DNA of 64,000 bases from Doryteuthis pealeii (GCA_023376005.1 CM042143.1:78988278-79052277); one strand, 5' to 3'; counted from the first letter of the stretch, positions 48,000 to 60,754 are shown. The notes: generated by a model not told the origin, from the sequence alone. Made by a program: numbers and translations.

Positions 48000-48560
48000 C
48001 TTTTAAGGGAACCATTTTTAACAGTGGGAATGACCAGGTCACAGGGTACCTTATTCAGGGTAAGGGGGGAAAAGTGGAAGGGGAAGCATAAACCAGGCTT
48101 GATGACCATGACAAGACAAAAAATTACAATTACTACTAATCTGCCTAAAAACAGCGGCAGCCACAGGCAAGCAGAGGTATCCTGGCGACAGCACCAAGGA
48201 CATCACAAAGGGCCGACCGCACGCAAAACGAAACGTACATCTCTCGCCTACTTGCGCTACCAAACAGTCACGTAAACGTCTCACCTCGCCCGCCACTGAC
48301 CGACCAACCAGGCGAATCTTAAAGGGGCGAATATCTGCTCATTTCCTATATCATCAATTTACCAAATTGACGCCTATCAACTCAATTCGCCAGCTATCAA
48401 CCTTTACCAAACCAGCATCGGACCCTGCCCTCACGATTCCACGACTACTAAAATATCACTGGTTCATCTGCCCACAACACCACCTACACTACAACTGATT
48501 CGGTCACCGGGCATTTCACTGACTTTATTATTCACGTTACAACTATCACCAAAATCTCCT
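48000..48560. other. CpG-richer, non-AT-rich segment
   Basis: This stretch has markedly more C, G and CpG than its neighbours ('gggccgaccgcacgcaaaac', 'acctcgcccgccactgaccg'). It could be a promoter or untranslated exon region of a neighbouring gene, or the core of the inverted-repeat unit at 46691-48648. The open frames are short and unconvincing. Confidence 0.35.
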
Positions 48561-48608
48561 TCAATTCACTTCTAGCCTTTCCTCGCCTTTCATGTTCCTT
48601 TTTGTAAT

Positions 48609-48648
48609 TATCGATAAACATTTTTTAAAGTAATATTTCTACAATTGA
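48609..48648. repeat. Right arm of a 1.9-kb inverted-repeat unit
   Basis: Inverted partner of 46691-46736: 'tatcgataaacattttttaa' 'agtaatatttctacaattga'. Confidence 0.65.
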
Positions 48649-48659
48649 TAAAACATAAA

Positions 48660-49690
48660 ATCTGTGTTTGTTTTTCCTCACCACCATACGCTCCATACTA
48701 ACCCTATTTATTACAGTTGTATAGCAAAATCGTATTTATGTAATTAAAGAAAATATTGTATTCAAAATATGTAGCTAAAAATAATGAGTATACAATTATC
48801 AGTCTTTATATACAAAAATATTGAAAATAATGTTTGAATTAAAAATTGTCATTTTTTAATGGAAATATGTAGAGGACATTATATTCTATTCTTGTTTCGA
48901 TAGCTACTGCTGTTATGAATAAGTTCAAATAAGTTCAAATCCATGGGACTATACTACTAACAACTTAAAGGCCAAATTAATGTTTTGTTAATTAATATTT
49001 CATTCTTCTAACTTAGATATATACCTATACTTTATCAGAAATGTATCGAAGAAAAAGTCTCACTTTTCATAATATTTCTGATAGAATTTTAGTGTAAATC
49101 ATTTTTAACATACTAATTTTGATTTTCCCAGCTCTTTTTTTTCTCAATAATATTAAGTTACATCGTAAGGCATCAACGAAATGCTAAATTAGTAATTTGT
49201 TTTTGTTTCAGACTAAAAATTATTACATGTACGATTCTCCATAGAAAATTACGTTGGCTAATTGTTCGCGTCAAGATGCGATAACTATGTCAACAAAGAT
49301 TAAGAATTTATCGCAAATTTATTTAAAATGGAAAAAGTACGTTATATGTAACAGAAATTTGTTTTTTTTCTTTTTTTAAACACAAACTTGGAATTGTTCT
49401 TTACATCAAAAGCAAAAGAAAACATTAAAAAGATAATTTTCTATTTTTATTGACGTTTTAAAATATTTTCTTTACGCACGTGTGAAAAGTCCGATTTTTG
49501 AGCATAGCTATCTAATAGTAATTGTCTATAAGATGCACTTTCCCAATCAGAAATGGAAGTTTCGCAATAAAGTTTATATAGCATGCGACAGAAATCCCAC
49601 TCCACACATTTTAAACTGTCACTTGTGTGGTGCAAGTAAACTTAGGCCAGTGTTAATATTGGAAATTTATTAGGGGACAAACTATCCAGC
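48660..49690. other. AT-rich sequence with no recognised feature
   Basis: No exons, repeats or hairpins that I can support. Confidence 0.6.
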
Positions 49691-49699
49691 CTCATTGGC

Positions 49700-50260
49700 T
49701 AGCAGCAACAGCCATTAGAGGACAAGCTTTCCGGCTTCACCAGCTGGCTTCAGCAAACCCTTAGGGTCACGTAGGGACACTTATAAAAGCAAACACCCAC
49801 CTCTCTGTTAAGTTTTTAAGGGCCATTCTTTGGCCTTGAAGCAAGAGCGCTTGTCCAGTGGAATTGGATCCCTGGTAAAGAGTCCCACGATAATGAATTC
49901 CTTGGTTCCTCTGGTAAAGAGTTCTTAGTTCTTGGTAAAGAGTCCTTCGATAATGAATCCTTTGGTTACTCTGGTAATCGTATAAATCCTTCCTGAGTAT
50001 TGGTAAAGGTCCGGTAATCCTATGTCCGTCTTCAGTGAGCGCAATTGTAATTATGACCAGTGGGGGGTTTAAATAGTGTGTCTTCCACGCAGTATGTTTA
50101 GTGATTGGCTGCAGGAGTAAATCACATGACCTTGGCCAGTCTATAAATCCTGGTGAGGAATTAGAGCACACCTTATATGTCAGAGAATTTCCAACATTCT
50201 CTCCTCTTACTCCTTCTACCCGTGCGGGGAAAAAAGTGGATCTCAGCGTCCCCCCTACTC
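49700..50260 (-). repeat. LTR-like dispersed repeat, minus-strand copy
   Basis: On the minus strand it carries 'ggtcatgtgatttactcctg', 'gacggacataggattaccgg' and reiterated 'tcattatcg..ggactcttta' motifs, like the copy at 5830-6150. The 134-residue frame inside is formed by those reiterations and is not a gene. Confidence 0.45.
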
Positions 50261-51209
50261 TCTTACTCAGCTACGGGCTGTTAGAATTTAACTAGCCAAC
50301 GACGGATAAATTCTCTGTTTACCGGCCCCCAGGTGGCGAGTTGGTACGAAGAGTAGCACCCATTATCACATACCCTTGAAGGTTGATAAAACTACTCCTA
50401 ACCTTAGGAGCTAATGCCTTCGGCTAAAACAACTGCCACTACATACCAACCTTTGGGATAAAGGCGACAAGAACTTTATTACATGAGGAATAGTTATCCA
50501 AGAAAATTCTTCAGCAGGAATAACTTTGCAACGCAACTTACCTAACAAGCCCTGGCTTCGTTAAATTACCAAATTACCAGTAGCCTATTCCGACCTAAAC
50601 TAAACTGAACATTGAACTATACATCCATAACCTCCATGTTTGAAACTAACCTTGTATATATGCATTGTAAATTTTAACGTATGTAAAAATCTCTTAGTAG
50701 CATTATTTTATCGTCGTATCTTGTTCTTTGAACCTTACCGCCTATCTTTCTCTCTGCTACATAGTTACTAGTGAAGTATACCCTAACCTCTAAAGAAGTT
50801 TATTTCTTTTTTAATTTTCATATTAATGGTAGCTACATCTAGCTCATGTATTACCATTTTTATTTTCAAATACGATCAGTTACGATTATGGGTTCAACCA
50901 GTACACACCGTATGTTTGCTGTTGAAACTTTTAAAGACTGGTGAATCTGTAGAAAATCGATACTGTTATGAGTTGAAAATTCTACCCGGAACATAACATA
51001 CAATGAGCACGAAAAGCTCTATATTGTGACACTATGATTAAGTAAGAACATGGTCAGAAAAAAAAGGTAAAAATAGAATGTGTTAAGCCTAGGCATATAT
51101 ATATATATATATGAGTGGGTGGTTGTCCTTTAAGGACACAAAGAATTAGGCAGTAAAGTTTAAGAGAATTGAACGGTCACCATGAAGTTAAGCTAGTCTA
51201 GCGATGTCT

Positions 51210-51370
51210 TACCGATTTGTATCTAAGAGCTGCTACTTCGAGAAGTGGCAAAAGAAGATGCAACTCTTTCAGGTCCTTACTTTTATAACTGTCCTCACAT
51301 GACTCCCAGGAGGGCCGAGATTTGCCTATCGTACGTACGTGTGTCCCCAAATACATTTCCACAAAAACGA
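51210..51370 (+). repeat. Dispersed repeat E, copy 1
   Basis: 'ggtccttacttttataactg', 'tcctcacatgactcccagga' and 'cgtgtgtccccaaatacatt' recur at 56720-56860. Class unknown. Confidence 0.65.
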
Positions 51371-51834
51371 ACAAAAAACAACAACAAAAACAACAACAAA
51401 AAACAAACAAATACTTGGTTTTATGCTCACAGATCTAACTGCTTTGCATATATTCAAGAAGCCACCGACGTTGAATCAAAATAAATAAATAAATAGATAA
51501 ATAGATAAATGAATAAACAAATAAAAAGACATGAGTCAAGCAAAATATTGTAACCACTAAGACACAGCGGGGGGATAAATCCCACTGTGACAAGACGAAA
51601 AATAAGCAATAGTATCTTTGTGCATCTCCCGTCTAGTTCTGTGTCCACCGATTGTGTAAATATTTGTTATTATCAGCTTAATTATATTTATCTCCTTCAA
51701 AATCTCCTTCAAAATAGTTTTGTTGTAAAGCTACTAACCAATAAAGCCAGCTACAGGTCAGAATAGTCGTATTTGAGTAAGAGCCTCATTGTAATTTTGT
51801 TCCATGGTATTCAGAAGGTATAAGAACCACAAGA

Positions 51835-52070
51835 GGTATAACAAACTCCTATGAGCCTTCACCTGAAGAACCCTCCGCGCATGTGCGAGAAAAAGGACCC
51901 ACTTCCGACCCCCAAGATAATTTATCGGCCATTTGAGTTGAGGCCTTAGCTGTGTCTAGTCGCTACTACTACTGACCAGGGAAATATTTCCTTGCCACGT
52001 GGTGGCCATGGCCGTTGAATAAAGCCGAAACCATAAAACCACCTTCTGTCTTTGTCCCTTTTCTTTCCTT
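51835..52070 (+). repeat. Dispersed repeat F, uninterrupted copy
   Basis: Runs from 'gaagaaccctccgcgcatgt' to 'ggccgttgaataaagccga', with an AATAAA near its end. The copy at 60755-61345 is the same sequence split by an LTR, so this is the empty-site reference. Confidence 0.75.
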
Positions 52071-52499
52071 GAATTCCTTTCTTTTCAGTGTGATTACCAA
52101 ATAAGACGGGGTTAAAAGCAAACCCCTAAGAACACGCACCAAGAACAACAAACCACCTTAAAACACAAAACCACTTGCTACCTCATAGTCTTTTAAAAAA
52201 ATTCTACTTGCACGTAATTGTCTGAGACAGGTATATATTAGGAACTAGCAACAAAAAAAATCGGATACTACGAGTTTTAAAAGCGAATTAAGAATAATTA
52301 AATCTATTATTTAAGGTTAAACTTTGTCTAAATCGATAAGTAGTAACATAATAACCATCATTAAAAAAAGAAAAGTATAATAACGTATGCAGTTTATTTT
52401 TAAAAGATTTAAAACTATTTGTTTTGGTCAATTTCGACGCGATCCGCCATTTTGGCTGTTTTTCAATGGTTTTAGGCGCTTGTTTACAATTTTAACGTA

Positions 52500-53288
52500 A
52501 CATTTGGGATGGAAATTTTTTTTACCAAAAATCAGGTAATTATCCGATTTTAATGAAATTTTCAATAATGATTTAACAATTAATGAATTTTATAACTTTA
52601 ATTTAGTATTTTTGCTATGAAAAATTAATATATAAAATTCATTTGAAATAAAAATTTCTGATTTTAAGTTTAAAATGTTATATTTTTAGATTCTAAAAAT
52701 AAATATCTACTTAATGCAAACCTTATTTTTTCGAAAAAACTATACGTTTTGAAGAAAAACTCGATTGAAAATGTACCCCCCACCCTTTTTAAGCAGAAAA
52801 AAACATCGATGTATAATTTTTTCTTTTATAAAATAATAGCCAATTGAATAATTATCGAAATGAGTAAAAAAGAAATCTCCAAAAAATAAATTATTTATTA
52901 TTTTTTTACATTTTATTTTTCGATTTTCGGTACTTATTTTCTCATAGAAGCACAACCGTAAAAAATTTTTTTCGTTTCTATTCATAGGTTCGGTCTTTTA
53001 TCTCATTAATTATATTGTAATTAGTACAATATATGACCAACTTGAAAAACATTTTACGCCCCCAACATAAGGGGGGTCAAAATTAAGCGACCTGAAAAAA
53101 ATGAGAAAGTTTTGAAATAAACTAAATAATGCATTATAAAGATCATTCATTGATAAATAAACACTGAAAATTTCATTAAAATCCGATAATTCCCTGAATT
53201 TTGGTAAATTATTTTCTGTAAGGGGGGGGGGGCTAAAGTCATTTTGTCAAAAACGCATTTTAGGCTCAGTTTGCCAGTCCCTAGTATA
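52500..53288. repeat. Right member of the 0.5-kb inverted-repeat pair
   Basis: 52790-53288 is the reverse complement of 47305-47795. 52530-52600 ('accaaaaatcaggtaattat') also faces 53150-53215 as a degenerate internal palindrome, suggesting that the intact element was itself a foldback. Ends 'cagtttgccagtccctag'. Confidence 0.85.
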
Positions 53289-53289
53289 T

Positions 53290-54600
53290 ATTTTCTCATT
53301 TGAGAATTCCATTTCGCCCAGAAGGTAGAATATTTTTTCACAAACAATAAATTGGACAATTTACTTCCTTGAATCGACTCGAGAAAAAGCTACACCTATA
53401 ACCCTTTGAAGGAATCCTTTACAGAGAGACCTACTACTACATTGACGACTGCTGATTGCACAATTCCAAGCATTGGCCGTATCACAAAGTCAAACGGAAA
53501 GGACAGATTTTTAGCACGTGACAAAGAACTCCTGCTTTATTCAGAATAGAAAAGTGAAGCGATTTCTGGCTCTAGAGATATTGCTGTAATGACAGTCCTC
53601 TGTTACTTTATTTTGTATTGTCATGAGCCTAGATAGTGCATCAGCGTGACCAATTGTATCAGTTGAGTTATACTCATAGAAAAGTTATAATAAAATAGTG
53701 TAGTAGACCATCTTTGCAGACGGTTTGCTGTATTTACAATAGGTACCACCAATTTTCCCTGTAAAATTTACCCCCTCTATATTTAACACAATGAAACTTT
53801 GAAAATTGTTTGTCGATTCAAAAGAAGAAACATTAAACAAACTCATGATGATTTGAAAAAATACGGAATTCTGCTAAAAAAATATTAATAAAGAAATTGA
53901 CCCTGTTGTAAAAAACGGACTGTTTTACTTATTTTTTTCAAGATAACGGTGAGTAATTTTCCCCAATCGGATAATTTGATCTTTGAATTAACTGTTTTTC
54001 TTTGTGACACCTCTTTGTATTCGTTATTTCTTTTTTGCGAGATTAAAAAACAAAAAAGTTCAAAAATATTTACGTTTCTTCTTTCAATATGGCCTAAACT
54101 GATCACGTGACCTATTTTGGTGGTACCTAGTGCTTTAATTGTATTTTTAAAAAATCTATTCTGTTACCTTTTACAGTCAGTTTTTGACTTCTGGCAAAAG
54201 GACAATTTTGCAGCAAATTCTATCGTAAAAAATAAATCGTGCTTAAATATATAAGGTCCATATAGTTTGGTTTAAGTATTTTTGTATCTTATTTGTTTGC
54301 TCCAACGGCGTATGAAATTAAATTTCCTCCTTTAAAGAAGTTAACTGACTGATAATCTCCCTTAGAGCGTTTTATGGCTATCGTAGTCATAAAATTAGCA
54401 AATTCTGACATGAAGTGACCAATCGACTAGAACGGGGTTCATCGTTCACGGTCTCTTGCTCATCCAAATAATATCATTTGTCCCCTGTGCCCAGCATGGA
54501 ACTTGATCTCTACAAACCCGTTTTAACTTGTATCAATTACAATGTCTTGGAATTTTAACACATACTTTATATTCTTGTCTTCCATTTTTGTGACATCTCT
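53290..54600. other. Mostly unassigned AT-rich sequence
   Basis: I see no supported gene or element boundary. Short frames only. Confidence 0.55.
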
Positions 54601-54611
54601 ACATCTATACA

Positions 54612-55006
54612 TCTATAAAGGGTAGTTGTGTGTATGTGTATGTCCAGAGGAAACTTCGAAAATAAAACAAGTAACGACAAAGTAAATATATATACACATT
54701 AAATATCACCAGGGCTTGATTTTGAGCAAAAGTAATAGATTTGATTTATATTCATGAAGATAATTAAAAAAAAAATTTAAATGATAACAGCATGGATTTT
54801 TTTTTCATTTAATATTTTAGATAGTAGACCTTAACATTTCTTTTCAGAGTAGCTGGATCAATGCAAGGTCTATTTGTTTTTTTACATAGGGATTTAAATG
54901 GGGAATTCCACGAGGATTCAACTCACGATTCAGTATTAATGGATCAGCGGGGCTAACTTTAAAAAAATCCCCCTCTACCAAGGCGACGCCGGGTAGCTGC
55001 TGCTAG
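54612..55006 (+). mobile_element. Helitron-like element H2, tandem copy 1
   Basis: Starts TCTATAAAGGGTAGTTGTG and ends 'gacgccgggtagctgctgCTAG' (55003-55006), with A before and T after. The GC-rich 'ggcgacgccggg' block before the end is the candidate hairpin region. Non-coding. Confidence 0.78.
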
Positions 55007-55010
55007 TACA

Positions 55011-55403
55011 TCTATAAAGGGCAGTTGTGTGTATGTGTATGTCCAGAGGAAACCTCGAAAATAAAACAATTAACGACAGAGTAAATATATATACACATTC
55101 ACTATCACCAGATCTTGGTTTTTGAGCAAAAATAACGAAGGTTTGATTTATATTAGTGAAGATAATTAAAAAAATATATTTAAATGATAACAGCATAGAA
55201 TTTATTTGGATTTGATATTTTAAATAGTAGACCTGAATTTTGCTTTTCAGAACAGCTGGATCAATGCAAGGTTTTTTTTACATTGGGATTTTAATGGGGC
55301 ACCCTTCGAGGATCCAACTCTTGATTCAGTAAGAATGGATCTGTGAGATTAACTTTTTTTTACCTAACCCACTACACAGGCAACGACGGGTAGCCACTTC
55401 TAG
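55011..55403 (+). mobile_element. Helitron-like element H2, tandem copy 2
   Basis: Begins TCTATAAAGGGCAGTTGTG only 4 bp after copy 1 ends and finishes 'gtagccacttCTAG' (55400-55403) followed by T. The two elements are head-to-tail and differ by substitutions and small indels. Confidence 0.78.
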
Positions 55404-55724
55404 TACTTAAATAAACACACTTGTGATAATCTAAGATTACTCGAGCTGAACATTAAACATGAATTGAATGTTTTCACTCATATTCATGATTGAAATTGGT
55501 TAGCTAATTCTCAATCAGGGTTTCCAACCTGAAAAAATAATCCATTAATTATTACAAAATTATTTCAAGCCGTGGCCATATCATTGCTACTGTAGGGTTG
55601 CACCACCGGGACCCTAACGAAGCGCTGAGAAAAAAAAAGTTAGATGTGAGCTATACAAGGATGTTGTCTTGAACAAACCATGGAACCAACACCCCACAAG
55701 AAATAATCTAGATACACATATTTG

Positions 55725-56005
55725 CCCAACCCCTCTGCACGAGCAGGATATGACGCATGGTCAATTTTTTAAGCAGAGTTTAACAGGTTTGAATTCAGAG
55801 TTTTTTCTTCTCCTAGACAGGTTGCCAAACCAATATCAAAGAGCCCAGTTTGCCCTACTATTTACCCATAACTGGACGAAGAATAGTTGGATCCATACCT
55901 TTCCCAAGGGTATTAGCAATATGTGAAATGCAAACAGCCTTGTCCAGGATTTGAACTCGTCTCGTCGTATCCATTTTATACGATGTTAACCATTACATCA
56001 CATGG
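55725..56005 (-). repeat. SINE-B, near-full copy
   Basis: Minus-strand copy with 'tgaaatgcaaacagccttgt', 'ccaggatttgaactcgtctc' and 'accattacatcacatgg', giving the full SINE-B head, and 'ctgcacgagcaggatatgac' at the tail side. Confidence 0.85.
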
Positions 56006-56719
56006 GTCAGTCAATAAATAAGGGGAATGTTTTTAACAAAAGCAATTTTTTTTCAGAATGTTTTTCCATAAATGTTAACTCTACATTGTTTGCAATTGGT
56101 TTATAGCAAAAGTTATTTTAATCTTACAAAGACATTTGTTTTGAGGCTATTCAATATGGCGGCAAATCAAACAGAGTGCTCCAGGCTTGAAAAATATTTA
56201 GTGGCTGAGAAGTGCATGTCATGCGTAATTTACTGAAGAATGTGTGGGTTTTTTTTTTTAGTAAAAACATGTTTACAAATGTACTACATATGGGTTTGCC
56301 ACTACGACCCTGAGTTGAAAAGACAGTCCATGGAGAAACATACTGACTCTCCGGCAAAGAAAGAATTCCGGGCGCAGCTATCAGTAAAGAAGGTCATGCT
56401 GACACAATCTGGGACATGAAATGACCCATCTCTATTGATTTCCTTGAAAAAGGTGCAACTGTAAACAGAGTTTCCAATTGCCAACTCATTAGGAAAGATT
56501 CACCTTATTTGTTGAATGACCCTCGTATAATCAGCGGTTGCCAACCAGTGGTCATCAAGAAAATTCTGATGGTCCGCAGCAAAACCGGACATTATTTGCA
56601 ATTTCTATGTTTTATGTTTTATTTTTCTAACTGTAACACTACGAGGTAAAATGGATGCTTTTCGAAAGAATATATCACCGTGGTGAACGCGACTGGCTGG
56701 AGAAGGTCTGTAAAGAGAT

Positions 56720-56860
56720 TATATTCCTTAATTGCTATTGGTCCTTTGGGGTCCTTACTTTTATAATTGTCTCCTCGTGACCTCCAGTTGGGCCATGATT
56801 GGCTGCCAATTTGACCCTAAGCACGTGTGTCCCCAAATTAATTTCCAAATGACGACACGA
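56720..56860 (+). repeat. Dispersed repeat E, copy 2
   Basis: Matches 51260-51370: 'ggggtccttacttttataat' and 'cacgtgtgtccccaaattaa'. Confidence 0.65.
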
Positions 56861-56907
56861 TATTTGAAGAAAAATACATTTTACCTAAAGTACATTTGCT
56901 TTTAAGG

Positions 56908-57130
56908 GTCAGCTTAACTCAGTCGATAGTGTGCCCAACTGGGAAACTCGAGGTTCCTGGTTCGATTCCGGCCCTCGCCAACTCAGCGTATGAGCAGCAC
57001 ATGGATATGTGCGGTAAAGTGAGGAGCTGATGCCTCAGACACTAGAAACACTCTCCTCGGTCTAGCGTTAGTGAAAAGGGGATAGACTCCCTCGCTGTCT
57101 GGCTGATACCGACTCTAGACCACCCCGACG
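56908..57130 (+). repeat. SINE-A, copy 6
   Basis: Complete head 'agcttaactcagtcgatagt' with B box 'ggttcgattccggcc', body through 'gtgcggtaaagtgaggagct' and 'ggatagactccctcgctgtc'. The B box is near-consensus, so a Pol III promoter is plausible. Confidence 0.88.
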
Positions 57131-57554
57131 ACTTTACTTACATGTGCTTTATCCATATCTATATTCATCATACACATAAAAATAAAACGGACTTGGACTC
57201 CAGCAGTTAACATGGGTACATCTGCGCGGGAAAAGAATAAAAACAAGATGGCAACACGAACGTTGGACCGTAGCCATCTTTTTTTTTCCTGTGCCAGCAG
57301 AGATAATATCGTCTACGCTGCCGTGATAACTTTCCATTCATTAACAGGAACGTTTAATACCACAGCTGTGTTTTCTTTTCTTTCTTTTTTTAACGAGTAA
57401 AGATAGTAACGGCGTATCCAGACCGTAATTACTCTACAGGTAAACCCGAAGAACACAGGATATCACGTTTCCCCCAGGGACATCCCCACACCGACCCAAA
57501 ACCATTTTCCCATTAAAAATTGTATACATATCTGTTTAGAAAATGGACAGTGGC

Positions 57555-57800
57555 CCAAGCTCAAATTCTGGACGAAGCTGTTTACATTTCACTTCGCGCT
57601 AATGCTCTTGGGAAAATGCATTGATCCATTTCTTCGTGCTTTCAACTATGAGTAAATAGTAGGGCAGATCAGGCTCTTTAGTCTTGTTAAGATAACGAGT
57701 CTAGGAGTAAAACTTTATTCAAACCAGTGCGATTCTGCCGATGAATTGACCTTGTGTCGCATCCTAGCTGTTGACGGAAGGGTTGGATAGATACATACAT
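57555..57800 (+). repeat. SINE-B, 5'-truncated copy
   Basis: 'gctcaaattctggacgaagc', 'tgtttacatttcacttcgcg', 'gtaaatagtagggcagatca' and 'gaccttgtgtcgcatcctag'. The A box is missing. Confidence 0.8.
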
Positions 57801-58439
57801 ATCCGGTTAAGAGTTGACACGATAAGATGCTCCGGGTGGGGGGTGACCTTTAGTTAATTTAGAACCGGCCCAAATACCAAGAGTTAATAACAACATTACC
57901 ACTAAAGAAATAACTGATGAAGCTAATAATTCAATGAAAATACATTTAATAACGATTTTTCGTCGGGTTTCAACCGACATTTCAAAAATTGTACAAAATG
58001 ATTTTTATCGCAGATTGAGTACGTGACTGTACGAACGGATTAGGGAACGTGCTTCACCATTGTGTTTGTGTGTACAATTGACCTTCAAAAATAGTAAAAA
58101 AAACCAAATCGCTCCGTTTCCGTAGACATTAGATATCCGTAGATACTTGTTTGGGTGAGTCCTCGAGGCTAAATTGCCCGGACTGCGACATAGTTGTAAG
58201 TGTGTTCGAACTCCAGTTGCGTTATTGTGTTCACTTGTTGTTGTTATTGGCATCCTTCCATCTACAAGAGACGATGGAGTAGTGTCCAATTGTTTTTTCT
58301 CTTTTGGAACTACGTGTCCAGGGCGGGTTCATATGGAGGATGAACTGTTGCTCAAGCAGCAAATCCCTTCTCTCCACACTGCCACTGTGATCCAAAGGAA
58401 AGGTAAGGAACCAATGCAGTTTGGCAGCGACAGTTAAAG

Positions 58440-58595
58440 AGCCCAGTCTGCCCTACTATTTTACCCATAGCTGGAGGTAGAATATATGGATTCATGCCTT
58501 TCCTAAGGGTATTAGCGCTATGTGAAATGTAAACAGCCTTGTTTGAACTCAACGAGTCAATTTCCCACGACTCTAACCATTATGTCACGTGCCCC
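58440..58595 (-). repeat. SINE-B, partial copy
   Basis: 'agcccagtctgccctactat', 'aagggtattagcgctatgtg' and 'aaccattatgtcacgtgccc' belong to SINE-B on the minus strand; the B-box region has a small deletion. Confidence 0.8.
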
Positions 58596-58949
58596 CATAA
58601 GGAGTATAGTGGCAAAAGTTAGGCAATGTTTTTCAATGTTATAGTAAAGGCTTTTGGTTTAGGGGAATTTTACACCCCTGAAGCCGCGCCCAGTTCAGCT
58701 TACCCTCCTTTGTTTCGGCACTACTCTCACCTAATTTTTTTTTGTTTTTGGGGTTTTTTTGTCTTGTGATATGGTGGACGGCTATAGTTTGGACGTTTGA
58801 AGGTTTCTCTTCAAATGTTGATCGAGTTTGAATACTACAACTTGCCGCTAACAATTATTTGTTGAGATGTGAATCAAACCCAGATACTTTGTAGCGTATA
58901 CTTGCGTGTAGTATGATATATTCCCACGTGGATATATATGTATACAAGA

Positions 58950-59209
58950 ATTGGAGGCGCGTGGCGTAATATATATCGTCGTAGTGCATGGACACGGCGA
59001 GACGATTTCAAATTCTGGACGAATCTGTTTGCATTTCACATAGAGCTAATACTTTTGGGATAGGTATGATTCCAACTATTTTCCCTCCAGCTATGGGTAA
59101 ATTGAGCTCTTTAACCTTGGTTTGTCAACCAATGTAGGAGAAGGAAAACCTGTTAAAACTCTGCTTGATAAATTGACCATGTGTCGCATCTTACTCGAGT
59201 GGAGTGGTT

Positions 59210-59215
<6 letters not shown>
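58950..59215 (+). repeat. SINE-B, diverged copy
   Basis: 'ttggaggcgcgtggcgtaat' head, 'tcaaattctggacgaatctg' and tail 'gaccatgtgtcgcatcttac', running into a (TA)n tract. Confidence 0.8.
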
Positions 59216-59266
<51 letters not shown>

Positions 59267-59270
59267 TATA
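59213..59270. repeat. (TA)n microsatellite
   Basis: A TA tract of about 55 bases immediately after the SINE-B tail. Confidence 0.95.
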
Positions 59271-59899
59271 AACAATTCACGACGAATTAACAAGAACAAT
59301 TTTATTGCCTGAGCAATCTTGAATATAATGGAATACAAATATGACAATGAGATATAAAAATATGATGATAAAAGATGTATGAAGGAATGTCCTTGTATGT
59401 AGATAGTCTTTAGTAAACTGTACAGTTCATTGGTCTACGTAGTTGATAGAGAATGAAAGTGTTGAAATAAAGACTTACACATTTAAAACATACTATCGTG
59501 TGCCATGCGATACGAGGTTGTCGAGGCTCAACCTCCTCCCTGTCCGTGGACAGGAACGTAACGCACGTTGTACTTCTTGTTGAGGCAAGATGACTTTGCC
59601 GTGTCTTATTTATATGCTACTTTGACCACGCCACCTAGTGGCTATTGGCAGACACGAAAGGTAATTAACTTTCGTGTCCCCTAGCGTCAAATAGGAGAAC
59701 CGTGGTAAGTAAGGGATGTAATCCTCCCAACAATGACAATGCACGCTATCATAACAACCATAAAAGGGCTAGCGGTCTTCTTACATTGTAGTAAGATTAG
59801 TGATAAATAGAAACAGAAAAAACAAAACAAAAAAAAAACTCAAGTTTATTCTGCTATTGTCCAAACAAAAGGACATGATAGAACATGACCGCTCTATCA

Positions 59900-60165
59900 C
59901 CAGGGCTTAGAAAACACTGATCCCCTGCAGGGGGATAAGCCCCCCTTAACCTCCAAAAATAGCGTGTCCTGTGTATATTAATAAACTGCGTCTGATGGTG
60001 AGGTTCCAATTCTGGAGATCTGGCGAGTGTGGAGTACCCATTCATTGGCATTACTCGCATGTTCACTCTGACGCCCCTGGAGTGATAGTACCTGTTAGGG
60101 TCCCATATATAGATTTGTTAGACAATTGTTCGTATTCGATAGGACCGTATGCAAAAAAGAAAAAA
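59900..60165 (+). repeat. SINE-C fragment
   Basis: 'tctgatggtgaggttccaat', 'gaggttccaattctggagat' and 'agtacctgttagggtcccat' match the middle of 7731-8180. The tail reads 'gtattcgataggaccgtat' then poly-A. Confidence 0.8.
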
Positions 60166-60754
60166 AAAAACTCATAAAAAATAACAACAGAAAAACGTGA
60201 ATATGAACGTACAATGAATGCAATTCCTTAACCTCTAGGCATAATATAATCCTAGACGGGTTAAAATCAATCAATCAAAGCAATATGTGTATATAATTCT
60301 AGCTGGAACTGTATAACTAATGTCCCTGTATCTTAGGCTATGGACTTATCAATCACCTCTCGTACTTGCGAGCATGATATATTTATATTTATTTATAGAT
60401 ACATTTGAGTTGGGAAAAACTAATCGTGTGTATCTATCGACCAGTGTAAAAACGAAGAGCACTACTTGACCTACTTGATTGGACAGGTAGTTGTATATTT
60501 CTCACCTGCATCAGTGGTGTTTGAGCTCAAGGGAAACAAAGCCATTATTTTCGAATATCGAATATCAAATAAAGGCAGGTAGGTTCTCCCTTCTTGTAAG
60601 ACTGCTACGGTACAATTTTTATTATTCCTATTTTCCTTGGTTCTATAAAAAAAAAGACTTGTCCTGTAACCTGGTTTGGTCGTGGGGTGTGCTACTTATG
60701 TAGCATGTGAGGATTAAAATAAAATTCAAATAAAAAACAAAAAAGACAAAACTC

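Noticed and set aside
47952..48296. Frames of 107 and 81 residues in the CpG-richer segment
   Set aside because: They overlap on opposite strands, have no family resemblance and no convincing splice or start context. GC-richer DNA yields longer chance frames.
49767..50171. A 134-residue minus-strand frame with repeated YQ/IHYR motifs
   Set aside because: The motifs come from reiterated DNA in an LTR-like repeat also present, without this frame, at 5830-6150.
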